Origin: Neorhizobium galegae bv. orientalis str. HAMBI 540
Lineage (GTDB): Bacteria > Pseudomonadota > Alphaproteobacteria > Rhizobiales > Rhizobiaceae
DNA length: 64,000 nucleotides
Direction: 5' to 3'
Assembly (NCBI RefSeq): GCF_000731315.1
Contig: NZ_HG938353.1
Coordinates: 1,054,001-1,118,000 of the forward strand
Both the position numbers and the translations under genes were made by a program. The notes beneath the pieces are model-generated. The model made no database searches and had not been told where the DNA came from. It saw only the letters and a program-made list of their open reading frames with translations. Shown one piece after another: positions 9,420 to 18,735 of this stretch (the stretch's first letter is position 1; each line of letters starts with the position of its first letter).

Positions 9420-9630
9420 CGGTCGCTCAGGCCTCCAGCGCCAGGGTGACGAAGCTCGCCGGTTGACGCTTGCCCACATGGTTGCGGGGGAAATGCCGGA
9501 GCGAGTCGGGCACAGAACGCTGGGTGGTCACCCGGGCAAGCGATTGGATCATGGCTGGGCTCGCGTTGAAAAGCGTCTGCTGAATGGATATCATGGGAAA
9601 GATAAGTAATATCTGATCGGAGGTGAGATG

Positions 9631-9912
9631 ATGAATGCAATCACCATACGAAACCTGTCCGACGAAGCCAGCCGTGCATTGGAAGCTCGAGCGATCAGGA
9701 ATGGAACGACTGCGGAAGCCGAAATCGAGCAGATTTTGGAGGAGGTACTGCTGTCGAAGGAGCCGATCGCCCAACAGCCCTCGCAGGCGGCAAAACCTCT
9801 GAAACTCGGGACGGCGTTGTGGGAGCTCGGCCAGGAATTCGGTGGGCTGGAGCTGGACATTACACGTGATCCTGCTCCGATCAGGCCGGCCTCGTTCTCG
9901 ATACGAATGTGA
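9631..9912 (+). CDS. VapB/FitA-type antitoxin
   Basis: A 93-residue ribbon-helix-helix protein: MNAITIRNLSDEASRALEARAIRNG is the DNA-binding strand-helix of FitA-like antitoxins, and the rest (LGTALWELGQEF onwards) is the toxin-binding tail. GGAGGTG lies 7 nt upstream; the ATG at 9628 is an alternative. Such antitoxins repress their own promoter and wrap the PIN toxin. The C-terminus ends in SFSIRM instead of the usual stop a few residues earlier; see the toxin entry for why this looks like a small deletion at the gene junction. Confidence 0.85.
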   Translation: MNAITIRNLSDEASRALEARAIRNGTTAEAEIEQILEEVLLSKEPIAQQPSQAAKPLKLGTALWELGQEFGGLELDITRDPAPIRPASFSIRM

Positions 9913-10307
9913 TTTCCGAGCCGGCAAAGCCAATACCCAATCAATCCGTCGTCGCATGGCTGAACGCGCAACCCGCCGAAACGCTCTATTTGACGGCGAC
10001 GAGTTTGGCCGAACTGTTCGCTGGAATCGAGATATTACCGGTTGGCAAGAGGAAGGCGCAGGTTCATCAGAGAATGTCAGATCTGGTCGGGATGTTCTTC
10101 GGCCCAAGAATCCTGTCGTTCGACCGGGATGCTGCAATAGCCTATGCCTCGATCATGGCGCTGACGACCCAAAAGGGGCGGGCTATTTCATTCGCGGACG
10201 GACAGATCGCTGCGATCGCTCAGGTCCACGGTTTTACAGTGGCCACTCGGGATACCGCTCCCTTCGAAGCGGCAGGAATTCCGGTCATCGATCCCTGGAA
10301 GCTCTAG
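9909..10307 (+). CDS. PIN-domain toxin VapC, start codon apparently lost
   Basis: VapC toxins are Mg-dependent ribonucleases with four acidic residues. Here ATSLAELFAG, ISFADGQIAA and VATRDTAPFE supply the later ones, but the first (D in LVLDTNVISEP) is encoded at 9900-9902, upstream of the only in-frame start, a GTG at 9909. The frame is open back to 9870 and holds no ATG, GTG or TTG before that GTG. The protein as started lacks the first catalytic Asp, so it is either inactive, made by a -1 shift from the antitoxin frame, or started at a non-standard codon. Length from GTG is 132 residues. Confidence 0.7.
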   Translation: MISEPAKPIPNQSVVAWLNAQPAETLYLTATSLAELFAGIEILPVGKRKAQVHQRMSDLVGMFFGPRILSFDRDAAIAYASIMALTTQKGRAISFADGQIAAIAQVHGFTVATRDTAPFEAAGIPVIDPWKL

Positions 10308-10319
10308 GAGAGAATACCC

Positions 10320-11465
10320 CTAAAGCTCCACCGCCTCGACCTTCTTGTTGACGAAGCGCAACGCCACGCCGCCGCTGATCAGTTTCAGGGCGGTTTCGCC
10401 GAAGAGATCGCGACGCCAGCCGGAAAGGGCTCCGACCTCGGCGGCCTCGCCTTCGGCGGCGATCCTTTCGAGATCGTCGGTATTGGCGATGATCTTGGCG
10501 GCGACGCCCTGCTTGTCGGAGATCAGCTTCAGGAGAACCTTGAGCAGCTCGACCGCGGCGGCGGTGCCTTCCGGGACATGCACATGTTTCGGCGCATGCG
10601 GCATCTCGGTCTTCGGCAGGGCAAGTGCTGCGTTGACCGCTTCGATGATGGCGGCGCCGGAGGCAGAACGCTCCCAGCCCTTCGGGATGGTGCGAAGCCG
10701 CGACATGGCCTCCACATCCTTCGGCTGCTGCTGGGCGATCTCGTAGATCGCATCGTCCTTCAGCACGCGGGAACGCGGTACGTTGCGGCTGCGCGCTTCG
10801 CGCTCGCGCCAGGCAGCGACGAATTTCAGGACAGCGAGCTCAGTCGGCTTGCGCAGGCGCGACTTGAGGCGGGCCCAGGCGTCGTCTGGATGCAGGTCAT
10901 AGGTGCCGGGAGATTCCAGCACGGCCATTTCCTCGGTCAACCACAGGGCGCGGCCTTCGCGTTCGAGCTGGGCTTTGAGGAAGAGATAGACGTCACGCAG
11001 ATGGGTGACGTCGGCCAGCGCATATTCGAGCTGCTTGTCGGAAAGCGGCCGGCGGCTCCAGTCGGTGAAGCGCGACGACTTGTCGAGATTCTCGCCCTTG
11101 ATGCGGTTGACGAGCTGGTCATAGGAGACCGAGTCCCCGAAGCCGCAGACCATGGCGGCGACCTGGGTGTCGAAGATCGGATGCGGCACCAGATTGCCGA
11201 GATGGTAGACGATTTCGATATCCTGGCGGGCGGCGTGAAACACCTTAGTGACGGCGGGATTGGCCATCAGCTCGAAGAAGGGTTTCAGGTCCAGGCCCTT
11301 GGCGAGCGGATCGACAAGGACTTCGACAGTCGGGCTCGCCATCTGGATGAGGCACAGCTCAGGCCAGAAGGTCGTTTCCCTGAGGAACTCGGTGTCGATG
11401 GTGATGAAGTCCGATTGGGCCAGCTGGATGCAGGCTTCTTCGAGTGCGGCGGTCGTTTGGATCAT
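10320..11465 (-). CDS. rnd: Ribonuclease D
   Basis: A 3'-5' exoribonuclease that trims tRNA and other stable RNA 3' ends. The DEDD catalytic motifs are visible: IDTEFLRE near the N-terminus, FHAARQDIEIV, and the third motif LEYALADVTHL. Two HRDC-like domains follow, as usual for the 381-residue enzyme. The start at 11465 (MIQTTAALEEAC) fits the family; the open frame runs 19 codons further but the extra residues are not conserved. The 3' end lies 12 nt from the VapC stop on the opposite strand. Confidence 0.95.
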   Translation of the reverse strand: MIQTTAALEEACIQLAQSDFITIDTEFLRETTFWPELCLIQMASPTVEVLVDPLAKGLDLKPFFELMANPAVTKVFHAARQDIEIVYHLGNLVPHPIFDTQVAAMVCGFGDSVSYDQLVNRIKGENLDKSSRFTDWSRRPLSDKQLEYALADVTHLRDVYLFLKAQLEREGRALWLTEEMAVLESPGTYDLHPDDAWARLKSRLRKPTELAVLKFVAAWREREARSRNVPRSRVLKDDAIYEIAQQQPKDVEAMSRLRTIPKGWERSASGAAIIEAVNAALALPKTEMPHAPKHVHVPEGTAAAVELLKVLLKLISDKQGVAAKIIANTDDLERIAAEGEAAEVGALSGWRRDLFGETALKLISGGVALRFVNKKVEAVEL

Positions 11466-11542
11466 CGTTTCATTCACGTGAGGGTGATCAACCTTCCTTC
11501 TCCTTCCGGCCGCATATGTCAATACGGAACGGTGTTTAACCT

Positions 11543-12781
11543 TTATTGGCGCTCGTCTTTATCGGGCGGGCCGGCAAGCCTGTTGAAATAGGCTGATGTC
11601 CGAAGCAGCGAGCGGAAACGCCAGGAACGCTGCGATGGCGGCACCGAGGGGCGCGCCCGCATGCGCCTCAGCGTGAAGATCATGAAGCCCAGGAAAATGA
11701 ACGAGGTGTAGGCGAAAAAGGCGCGGGGTCCGTAATATTGCAGCAGGATCGAGGCGAGCAGCGGCCCGATCGTCGCTCCGACCGACCAGTAAAACAGCAG
11801 TCCGGCGGAAACCAGCGCGTGTTCGCCCGGCTTGGCGTAATCGTTGCCATGCGCCGAGCACAGCGAATAGAGCGGCATCGAAAAGGCGCCGAACAGGAAG
11901 ACGCTGACGATATTGGCGGTCTCGCTGGTGCCCGCCCCGAAGGAGAGGTAGGCGCCGGTTATGATCGAGCCGATCGTCGTCCACAGGATGACGCGGCGTC
12001 GGTCGAGCCGGTCGGAATAGATACCGAGCGGATATTGCAGCACGACGCCACCGATAATGCCCGCGCTCATGAAAGTGGCGATCGAAGTGATGCTCATGCC
12101 GATCTCTGCCGCATAGATCGGCCCGATATTGCGGAAGGCCGCCATCGACAGGCCGACCGAGATGACGCCGACGACCGCAAGCGGCGAGATGCGCCAGACG
12201 GCCTTGAGGTCGAAAGCGATTGCCTGCGGCGGCGCAGGGCTGGATTTGTCGGCGATCGAGATCGGTACCAGCGACAGGATCAGCGCGATTGTGATGATGT
12301 TGAAGATAAACGGGCCTTCGATGCCGACGGTCGGGATGATGTATTGCGCCACCGTCACCGAGCCGAGATCGACGAAACGGTAGATGGAGAGCGTGCGCGC
12401 CCGGTTGGCATTGGTGACCTTGGCGTTGATCCAGCTCTCGACCGTCGCAAACAGGCTGGCGACCGCGAGGCCGGTCACGAAGCGCATCGCGAACCAGAAG
12501 GTCGGGTCGACGATCATCGACATGCCGATCGAAGCGGACGCGGTCACCGCGGCCATCGCCGAGAAGGTGCGGATATGGCCGATCTGGCGCAACAGCCGTG
12601 TCACATACATGCAGCCGAAGGCAAACCCGATGCTGTAGCCTGCGCCGATCATGCCGATCGTCGAGGGCGAAAAGCCCTCAGCCGAGCCGCGCAACGCGAT
12701 ATAGGTGCCCTGCAACCCGTTGCCGCCAATCAGGATGCCTGCGGTGACGAGGAGGGGGATCAACGGACGGATATGGCTCAT
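11543..12781 (-). CDS. MFS transporter (YcaD-like)
   Basis: A 412-residue, 12-helix major facilitator protein. The start at MSHIRPLIPLLVTAGILIGGNGLQGTYIALRG matches the YcaD-type group; the loop RLLRQIGHIRTF between helices 2 and 3 and YPLGIYSDRLDRRRVI between 8 and 9 are the usual charged A-motif regions. No ribosome site is evident. It lies 77 nt upstream of rnd on the same strand and could be co-transcribed. The substrate is unknown. Confidence 0.85.
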   Translation of the reverse strand: MSHIRPLIPLLVTAGILIGGNGLQGTYIALRGSAEGFSPSTIGMIGAGYSIGFAFGCMYVTRLLRQIGHIRTFSAMAAVTASASIGMSMIVDPTFWFAMRFVTGLAVASLFATVESWINAKVTNANRARTLSIYRFVDLGSVTVAQYIIPTVGIEGPFIFNIITIALILSLVPISIADKSSPAPPQAIAFDLKAVWRISPLAVVGVISVGLSMAAFRNIGPIYAAEIGMSITSIATFMSAGIIGGVVLQYPLGIYSDRLDRRRVILWTTIGSIITGAYLSFGAGTSETANIVSVFLFGAFSMPLYSLCSAHGNDYAKPGEHALVSAGLLFYWSVGATIGPLLASILLQYYGPRAFFAYTSFIFLGFMIFTLRRMRARPSVPPSQRSWRFRSLLRTSAYFNRLAGPPDKDERQ

Positions 12782-13117
12782 CGGGAGGGCTTTGCACGGG
12801 AATCGGGAGAGGTTTTGGATGGTTCTACCCGTTCTATATCCCGAACCATCGGCAGGGCCAGCGATAAGCGACACGCTTGGTCTTTCTAATGTGAGCGCCT
12901 CATGGAGAGGGCGATGCGCGGCCTGTTCGGGGCTGCCGCGGCAGGCTGACCGCGGCTGGATGTCCCGTCATTCCGCATCGGCGTTTTGGGCGGCAGATCG
13001 GTTCTACCTTGACAAAGCATGTCCATCATGCGCTTTTCCCGCCGATTTTCCGTAAAGCCGGCAGGCCGTGCCATGCACGCCAAAAGACCGCAAAACTTAA
13101 CCGTCCAGGATACTGAA
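12782..13117. other. Divergent intergenic region between MFS gene and aspS
   Basis: This 336-nt stretch should hold both promoters. For aspS, TTGACA at 13009-13014 is a good -35 but the -10 position 17 nt on (GCTTTT) is poor. I see no RNA gene, repeat or T-box-like leader. Confidence 0.4.
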
Positions 13118-15055
13118 ATGCACCGTTACCGCAGCCATACCTGTGCCGCCCTCAAAAAGTCCGACGTCGGATCGACCGTCCGCCTGTCCGGCTGGGTGCA
13201 TCGCGTGCGAGATCACGGCGGCGTGCTGTTCATCGACCTTCGCGACCATTACGGCATGACCCAGGTCGTCGCCGATCCGGACAGCCCCGCCTTCAAGACC
13301 GCCGAGGTCGTCCGCGGCGAGTGGGTCATCCGCATCGACGGCCTCGTCAAGGCGCGCTCCGAAGACACCGTCAACAAGGGCATGGCGACCGGCGAAATCG
13401 AACTCTACGCCCAGGAGATCGAAGTGCTCTCCGCCGCCAAGGAACTGCCGCTGCCGGTATTCGGCGAACCGGACTATCCGGAAGACGTGCGCCTCAAGTA
13501 CCGCTTCCTCGACCTGCGCCGCGAAACCCTGCACCGGAATATCGTCAAGCGCACCCAGATCATTTCCGACATGCGCCGCCGCATGGGCGAGATCGGTTTC
13601 GCCGAATATTCGACGCCGATCCTGACCGCCTCCTCGCCGGAAGGCGCGCGCGACTTCCTGGTGCCCAGCCGCATCCATGAAGGCAAGTTCTTCGCCCTGC
13701 CGCAGGCGCCGCAGCAGTACAAGCAGCTGCTGATGGTTGCCGGCTTCGACCGTTATTTCCAGATCGCTCCCTGCTTCCGCGACGAAGACCCGCGCGCCGA
13801 CCGCCTGCCGGGCGAATTCTACCAGCTCGACCTGGAAATGAGCTTCGTCACCCAGGAAGACGTCTGGAACACGATGGGTCCTGTCATGACCGGCGTGTTC
13901 GAACAGTTCGCCGAAGGCAAGCCGGTCACCAAGGACTGGCCGCGCATTCCCTACGACGTGGCGATCCGCAAATACGGCTCCGACAAGCCGGACCTGCGCA
14001 ACCCGATCGAGATGCAGGCCGTCACCGAACATTTTGCCGGTTCCGGCTTCAAGGTGTTCGCGGGCATGATCGCTTCGAACCCGAAGGTCGAGGTCTGGGC
14101 GATCCCGGCCAAGACCGGTGGTAGCCGCGCGTTCTGCGACCGCATGAACGCCTGGGCGCAGTCGACCGGCCAGCCGGGCCTCGGCTACATCTTCTGGCGC
14201 GGGCCTGAACTTGTTGATGAAGCGCCAGCGCAGGCCCTTATCCAAGAGGGCTATGACAAAGGATCAAACGCTAAGCATGCACAAGGTGTGCAAATGCTTG
14301 AAAAAATCCGCGAAGAAAACCAGCAGAGACTTCAAAAACACAAAGAAGAGACTGGCGGTATTCCCGAGGCTGCAGGCCCGCTTGCCAAAAACATCGGTAT
14401 AGACAGAACTGAGGCGATCCGGAATCAACTTGGGTTGGATATTGGCGACGCCTGCTTCTTCGTCGCCGGCGACCCGGCCAAGTTCTACAAGTTTGCAGGC
14501 GAGGCACGTACCCGCGCCGGCGAGGAACTGAACCTCGTCGACCGCGACCGTTTCGACATGTGCTGGATCGTCGACTTCCCGTTCTACGAATGGAGCGAAG
14601 AGGAAAAGAAGCTCGATTTCGCCCATAACCCTTTCTCCATGCCGCAGGGCGGCATCGAGGCGCTGGAAAACCAGGATCCGCTGACGATCAAGGCATTCCA
14701 GTATGACGCGGTATGCAACGGCTTCGAAATCGCCTCCGGTTCGATCCGCAACCAGTCGCCGGAACTGATGGTCAAGGCCTTCGAAAAGGTCGGCCTCAGC
14801 CAGGCGGATGTCGAGGATCGCTTCGGTGGCATGTATCGTGCTTTCCAGTACGGCGCGCCTCCGCATGGCGGCGCTGCCTTCGGCATCGACCGAATCGTCA
14901 TGCTGCTTGTCGGTGCCAAGAACCTGCGCGAAGTGACGCTGTTCCCGATGAACCAGCAGGCGCAGGACCTCTTGATGGGCGCCCCGTCGCCGGCCACCCC
15001 GCAGCAGCTGCGCGAACTCGCCATCCGCGTCATGCCGACGCCGAAGAAGGACTGA
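13118..15055 (+). CDS. aspS: Aspartyl-tRNA synthetase (non-discriminating type likely), with an extra internal segment
   Basis: Charges tRNA-Asp; alphaproteobacteria of this type use a GatCAB pathway, so it probably also charges tRNA-Asn. An anticodon-binding OB domain (residues 1-110, [22 protein letters not shown]) precedes the class II core ([33 protein letters not shown] at the end). At 645 residues it is about 50 longer than rhizobial relatives I remember, because of a charged insert between YIFWR and AGPLAKNIG (about residues 360-415) in the bacterial insertion domain. Bases 14198-14450 have distinctly AT-richer codon use. A terminator follows. Confidence 0.95.
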   Translation: MHRYRSHTCAALKKSDVGSTVRLSGWVHRVRDHGGVLFIDLRDHYGMTQVVADPDSPAFKTAEVVRGEWVIRIDGLVKARSEDTVNKGMATGEIELYAQEIEVLSAAKELPLPVFGEPDYPEDVRLKYRFLDLRRETLHRNIVKRTQIISDMRRRMGEIGFAEYSTPILTASSPEGARDFLVPSRIHEGKFFALPQAPQQYKQLLMVAGFDRYFQIAPCFRDEDPRADRLPGEFYQLDLEMSFVTQEDVWNTMGPVMTGVFEQFAEGKPVTKDWPRIPYDVAIRKYGSDKPDLRNPIEMQAVTEHFAGSGFKVFAGMIASNPKVEVWAIPAKTGGSRAFCDRMNAWAQSTGQPGLGYIFWRGPELVDEAPAQALIQEGYDKGSNAKHAQGVQMLEKIREENQQRLQKHKEETGGIPEAAGPLAKNIGIDRTEAIRNQLGLDIGDACFFVAGDPAKFYKFAGEARTRAGEELNLVDRDRFDMCWIVDFPFYEWSEEEKKLDFAHNPFSMPQGGIEALENQDPLTIKAFQYDAVCNGFEIASGSIRNQSPELMVKAFEKVGLSQADVEDRFGGMYRAFQYGAPPHGGAAFGIDRIVMLLVGAKNLREVTLFPMNQQAQDLLMGAPSPATPQQLRELAIRVMPTPKKD

Positions 15056-15071
15056 GTTCTCTGAACAACAG

Positions 15072-15100
15072 AAAAAGCCCGGCCAAGTGCCGGGCTTTTT
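15072..15100. terminator. Bidirectional terminator between aspS and the serine hydrolase gene
   Basis: AAGCCCGGC and GCCGGGCTT form a perfect stem around CAAGT, with T runs on both strands, so it can serve both convergent genes. Confidence 0.9.
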
Positions 15101-15125
15101 GATTCAATCTCTGAGGATGACCGGC

Positions 15126-16280
15126 CTAAATGTCGGCAGCGACGGCCTTTTTCAGGTCGAACGTGAACTGGCCCGACATGCCTTCGAGCGTCGTATTGGT
15201 CAGCCCCACCAGCGTGACTTTTCTCGTCAGGTCCATGAACCAGTGGTGACCGTAGACGCCGCCCCATTGCAGCGAGCCGGGGGACACCGGCAGTCCTGCC
15301 TTTGCCGGATCGCGCACGATCGCCCAGCCGAACCCGAACCCGAAACCCGGCCGCGTTGGCTCCAGCAGATCGCCGATCTGGTTGGTCATCATGGCCCCGA
15401 CCGTCTTTTCGGACAGCAGCGGCGCGCCGCCCTTGCGGATGGCTTCGAGCACGGTCAGCACGTCGGAGGCGGTACCGGCCATGCCGCCACCGCCGGAATG
15501 GAAGGAGGCGGGATTGAAGATGCGGTCCGGCGCGAATGTCACCGTGCCAGTGAGGACGGGCACTTTTTCCGTTTCACCCATCCGCTTCGGCTCGGGTGAA
15601 ACATCGACGTAAGGGGCCGCGAGCCGGCTGCGGTCGGTGACGGTGAAGCCGGTATCGGAGAGGCCGAGCGGCCGCATCACCAGTTCGACGACGGCCTCGC
15701 CGAGGCGCTTGCCTGTTTCCTTTTCGATGACCCCGCCGAGCACGTCCATCGAGACCGAATATTGCCAGCCGGTGCCGGGTGCGAAGAGCAGCGGCACAGA
15801 GGCGATGCGGCGCAGGTTCTCGTCAAGCGAAAGGCCCGGCTGGTCGACGCCGTCAGAAACACCGGCCTGGACATAAGGTCCTTCTTCCAGATGGAAACAA
15901 TAGCTGAGGCCGGACGTGTGGGTGAGAAGGTGCCGGATCAGGATCGCTGGTTCACGGCCGTCTTCGAGGCGTGGCCGGAAGTCCGGCAGCCATTTCGTCA
16001 CCGGATCGTCGAGGTCGATGCGGCCCTGTTCGATCAGCCGCATGGCGGCGATGGTGACGATCGGCTTGGTTATCGAGGCAAGCCGGAAGATCGTGTTCTC
16101 TTGGGTCATGAGGCCCGCTTCCCGGTCCGCCAATCCGGCGGCGCGGCGGTAGACGATCTCGCCATCTCTGGCGATCATCACCACGGCACCGACGAGGCGT
16201 TTGGCGGCGAGCGCGCTGTCGATCGCCGCGTCGATCGTGGGGAAGGATATCTGAGCAGATGGATGGATTGGCAAATTCAT
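15126..16280 (-). CDS. Serine hydrolase (beta-lactamase class C / PBP4* family)
   Basis: The 384-residue protein has the SxxK motif SITK at residues 69-72, the tyrosine motif as YSVS (about 194) and the third motif region as WGGVYGHH near the end. These place it among the beta-lactamase-like esterases and peptidases of Pfam PF00144. There is no signal peptide, so it is probably a cytoplasmic esterase rather than a beta-lactamase. AAGG lies 9 nt upstream of the ATG. It is monocistronic, converging on aspS with a shared terminator. Confidence 0.85.
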   Translation of the reverse strand: MNLPIHPSAQISFPTIDAAIDSALAAKRLVGAVVMIARDGEIVYRRAAGLADREAGLMTQENTIFRLASITKPIVTIAAMRLIEQGRIDLDDPVTKWLPDFRPRLEDGREPAILIRHLLTHTSGLSYCFHLEEGPYVQAGVSDGVDQPGLSLDENLRRIASVPLLFAPGTGWQYSVSMDVLGGVIEKETGKRLGEAVVELVMRPLGLSDTGFTVTDRSRLAAPYVDVSPEPKRMGETEKVPVLTGTVTFAPDRIFNPASFHSGGGGMAGTASDVLTVLEAIRKGGAPLLSEKTVGAMMTNQIGDLLEPTRPGFGFGFGWAIVRDPAKAGLPVSPGSLQWGGVYGHHWFMDLTRKVTLVGLTNTTLEGMSGQFTFDLKKAVAADI

Positions 16281-16614
16281 GGGACAAAACCTTCGCTAAA
16301 GACGCTTTTATCTAGGGTCGCTTCAGCGAGGGGCGATCCGGTCGGCGACAAAAACATTGAGCGACATGCTGGAGACGATCGAGGACGACAGAACTGTTCA
16401 GTTTCATATTCTCGATCAGCCGCCAGCCGGGAGCCGATCAAATGGACTTAGGCAGCAAGTCAGGCTGTCCCCGCCTCGTCACCGCAATCTTGTCGCTTGC
16501 GCCTGCCCGTGGCGTCAAGACGCCGCCCCTGGCTTTCCCGTGCGTCGGGCGAATAGGGGAACCATATCCGCGCGCTTGTGTTGTTAGGGCAGGCAGAAGC
16601 ATAGGAGTTACGAC
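16281..16614. other. Intergenic region with a putative stress promoter
   Basis: The 334 nt hold a short perfect palindrome (GGCGTC-AA-GACGCC, 16511-16524) and the EcfG-like promoter described separately. Nothing in it looks coding. Confidence 0.4.
16558..16582 (+). promoter_or_regulatory. Candidate EcfG-type (general stress) promoter of the DUF1236 gene
   Basis: GGAAC at 16558-16562, a 16-nt spacer and TGTT at 16579-16582 match the alphaproteobacterial EcfG consensus GGAAC-N16/17-CGTT except for one base. It lies 33 nt before the ATG at 16615. Confidence 0.4.
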
Positions 16615-16935
16615 ATGCACAAGACCCTATTGGCCGCGTCGGCGGTCCTGATCGCGCTTTCCGGTGCGGCTTACGCCCAGACGACGATCGTCACCCAAGA
16701 TCCGGTCACCACCAATTCGACGGTCGTTCTGCCTGGCGAAGTTCGCACCTATGTCATGGAGCAGAGCGTACCGTCGGTTTCCTATCAGGGCGACATCGCT
16801 GTCGGGACTGCCCTTCCCGATACCGTCGAGGTCCACACCGTCGATGGTTACGATGATTACGCCTATACGGTCGTCAACGACCGCCGCGTCATCGTCAATC
16901 CACAGACCCGGACCGTCATCCAGGTTCTGGAATAA
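16615..16935 (+). CDS. DUF1236 domain exported protein
   Basis: A 106-residue protein with a signal peptide (HKTLLAASAVLIALSGAAYAQ) and a C-terminal DUF1236 domain (LPGEVRTYVMEQ ... VVNDRRVIVNPQTRTVIQVLE). The family is largely confined to Rhizobiales, and its function is unknown; it is presumably periplasmic. AGGAG lies 7 nt before the ATG. It appears monocistronic, with a possible stress promoter before it and a terminator after it. Confidence 0.85.
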   Translation: MHKTLLAASAVLIALSGAAYAQTTIVTQDPVTTNSTVVLPGEVRTYVMEQSVPSVSYQGDIAVGTALPDTVEVHTVDGYDDYAYTVVNDRRVIVNPQTRTVIQVLE

Positions 16936-16960
16936 TTTCATCCGGCTCTTTCCGAGCAAC

Positions 16961-16990
16961 AAAAACCCGGCGAGCGATCGCCGGGTTTTC
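16961..16990 (+). terminator. Terminator after the DUF1236 gene
   Basis: AACCCGGCGA and TCGCCGGGTT pair around GCGA, followed by TTTTC. Confidence 0.85.
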
Positions 16991-17044
16991 TATTCGTGAC
17001 ATTGCGCCGCAGCATCCCACCGTCTATGGTTTGCCATCACAAGG

Positions 17045-17163
17045 ACTCGGGTGCGACTCCCGAGTGGCTCTTCCGGCCGCCGATCCGCAGGACAACGCAA
17101 AGCATCAGCCTCATTTACGTCTGGTCACACCTGGATAACCCTCCCGGCGGATGCGATTTTTTT
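17045..17163 (+). promoter_or_regulatory. Structured leader before the SulP gene, possible cis-regulatory RNA
   Basis: A 7-bp hairpin (ACTCGGG 17045-17051 with CCCGAGT 17059-17065) is followed by a long-range pairing of CGATCCG (17081-17087) with CGGATGCG (17148-17155, one bulge), directly before seven T residues (17157-17163). The latter looks like an attenuator stem with its U run, 14 nt before the SulP start, which lacks a ribosome site. An alphaproteobacterial RNA motif named sul1 is known upstream of sulfate permease genes; I cannot confirm that this is a member. Confidence 0.35.
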
Positions 17164-17177
17164 GCGAACTTTTCCTC

Positions 17178-18665
17178 ATGAACAGAATTTCAGCTTACCG
17201 CCGCGAATGGTTTTTCAACATTCGCGGCGACGTTCTCTCAGGCATTGTCGTAGCGCTGGCGCTTATTCCGGAAGCCGTCGGCTTTTCGGTCATCGCCGGC
17301 GTCGATCCCAAGGTCGGCCTCTTTGCCTCGGTGGCAATCGCCTGCGTCACCGCGCTCACCGGCGGCAGACCGGCGATGATTTCCGCTGCGACCGCATCGA
17401 CCGCCGTGCTGATGGGGCCGCTGGTTCGCGATTACGGCATCCAGTATCTGTTTGCAGCGACGCTCCTGATGGGGCTGCTGCAGATCCTCGCCGGCTTCCT
17501 GAAGCTCGGGCGGCTGATGCGTTTCGTGTCGCGCTCGGTGATGACAGGCTTCGTCAATTCGTTGGCGATCCTGATCTTCATCGCCCAGATACCTCAGCTC
17601 ATCAACGTTCCGGGCGTGACCTACGTTCTCATCGCGGTGGCGCTTGCTGTCATCTATCTGTTCCCCTACGTGACGAAGGTGGTCCCGTCGCCGCTGGTCG
17701 CAATCGTCGTGGTGACGGTCGTGGCACTCGTTTTCGACATCAATGTCCACACGGTCGCCGATCTTGGGGAAATGCCGACCTCGCTGCCTGCCTTCGGCTG
17801 GCCGCAGGTGCCGCTGACCTTTGAAACCCTGCAGATCATCTTTCCCTATTCCGTCGCGCTTGCCGCCGTCGGGCTCCTGGAATCGCTGCTGACGGCGCAG
17901 ATTGTCGACGATATGACGGATACGACAAGCAGCAAGAGCCAGGAGTGTTTCGGCCAGGGCTCCGGCAATATCGTCGCAGCGCTGTTTGGCGGCATGGGCG
18001 GCTGCGCGATGATCGGCCAGTCGGTGATCAACGTCACGTCCGGCGGGCGAGGGCGGCTGTCGACATTCGTCGCCGGTGCCTTCCTGCTGGTACTGCTGCT
18101 CGTGCTCGACGATGTGCTGAGGGTGGTTCCGGTGGCAGCACTCGTGGCGGTAATGATCATGGTCTCGATCGGCACCTTTTCCTGGAAGTCCGTCGTCGAC
18201 CTCAAGCGCCATCCGGGAACCTCGTCGATCGTCATGCTGGCGACCGTCGCGACCGTTCTCGCCACGCAGGACCTGTCGAAGGGCGTTCTGGTCGGCGTCC
18301 TGCTCTCCGGCATCTTCTTCGCCGGCAAGGTCGCACGGCTCGTCCGCGTCCGCTCGGAGCTTTCCGCGGATGGTCGTGTCCGGACCTATCAGGTGGAGGG
18401 CCAGATCTTCTTCGCTTCCGCCGAAAGCCTGCTCAAGTCCTTCGACTTCGATGAGCCGGTGGCAACCGTGCTGATCGACGTAAGCGACGCGCATCTGTGG
18501 GACATTTCCGCGGTGGGCGCGCTGGACGACGTCGTCCTCAAATACCGCCGTAGAGGCGTGGACGTGACGGTGCACGGCGCCAACGAGGCGAGCGCCGGCA
18601 TGATCGACCGCTTCGCACTCCATGACAAGGACCATGCCTCGATGACGAGTTCCTCGGCCCATTAA
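17178..18665 (+). CDS. SulP-family anion transporter with STAS domain
   Basis: The 495-residue protein has the SulP signature [20 protein letters not shown] near residue 20 and a membrane domain to about 390, followed by a C-terminal STAS domain (about 400-490, [23 protein letters not shown]). The family carries sulfate, bicarbonate, dicarboxylates or other anions; the sequence alone does not settle which. The start is taken at [12 protein letters not shown]. The stop lies in the first copy of a 16-bp tandem repeat. It is monocistronic, with a candidate leader RNA and a terminator. Confidence 0.9.
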   Translation: MNRISAYRREWFFNIRGDVLSGIVVALALIPEAVGFSVIAGVDPKVGLFASVAIACVTALTGGRPAMISAATASTAVLMGPLVRDYGIQYLFAATLLMGLLQILAGFLKLGRLMRFVSRSVMTGFVNSLAILIFIAQIPQLINVPGVTYVLIAVALAVIYLFPYVTKVVPSPLVAIVVVTVVALVFDINVHTVADLGEMPTSLPAFGWPQVPLTFETLQIIFPYSVALAAVGLLESLLTAQIVDDMTDTTSSKSQECFGQGSGNIVAALFGGMGGCAMIGQSVINVTSGGRGRLSTFVAGAFLLVLLLVLDDVLRVVPVAALVAVMIMVSIGTFSWKSVVDLKRHPGTSSIVMLATVATVLATQDLSKGVLVGVLLSGIFFAGKVARLVRVRSELSADGRVRTYQVEGQIFFASAESLLKSFDFDEPVATVLIDVSDAHLWDISAVGALDDVVLKYRRRGVDVTVHGANEASAGMIDRFALHDKDHASMTSSSAH

Positions 18666-18685
18666 AGGATCGGCCCATTAAAGGA
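18654..18685. repeat. Perfect 16-bp tandem duplication across the SulP stop codon
   Basis: TCGGCCCATTAAAGGA occurs at 18654-18669 and again at 18670-18685; the stop TAA sits in the first copy, so the duplication does not alter the protein. Confidence 0.9.
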
Positions 18686-18716
18686 AAAGCCCCGGCGATC
18701 TCCCGCCGGGGCTTTT
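18686..18716. terminator. Bidirectional terminator after SulP
   Basis: AAAGCCCCGGCG and CGCCGGGGCTTT pair around a 6-nt loop with short T runs on both strands; it serves SulP and the convergent gene at 18736. Confidence 0.9.
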
Positions 18717-18735
18717 CGAATCCAGCCCGAAGGCC

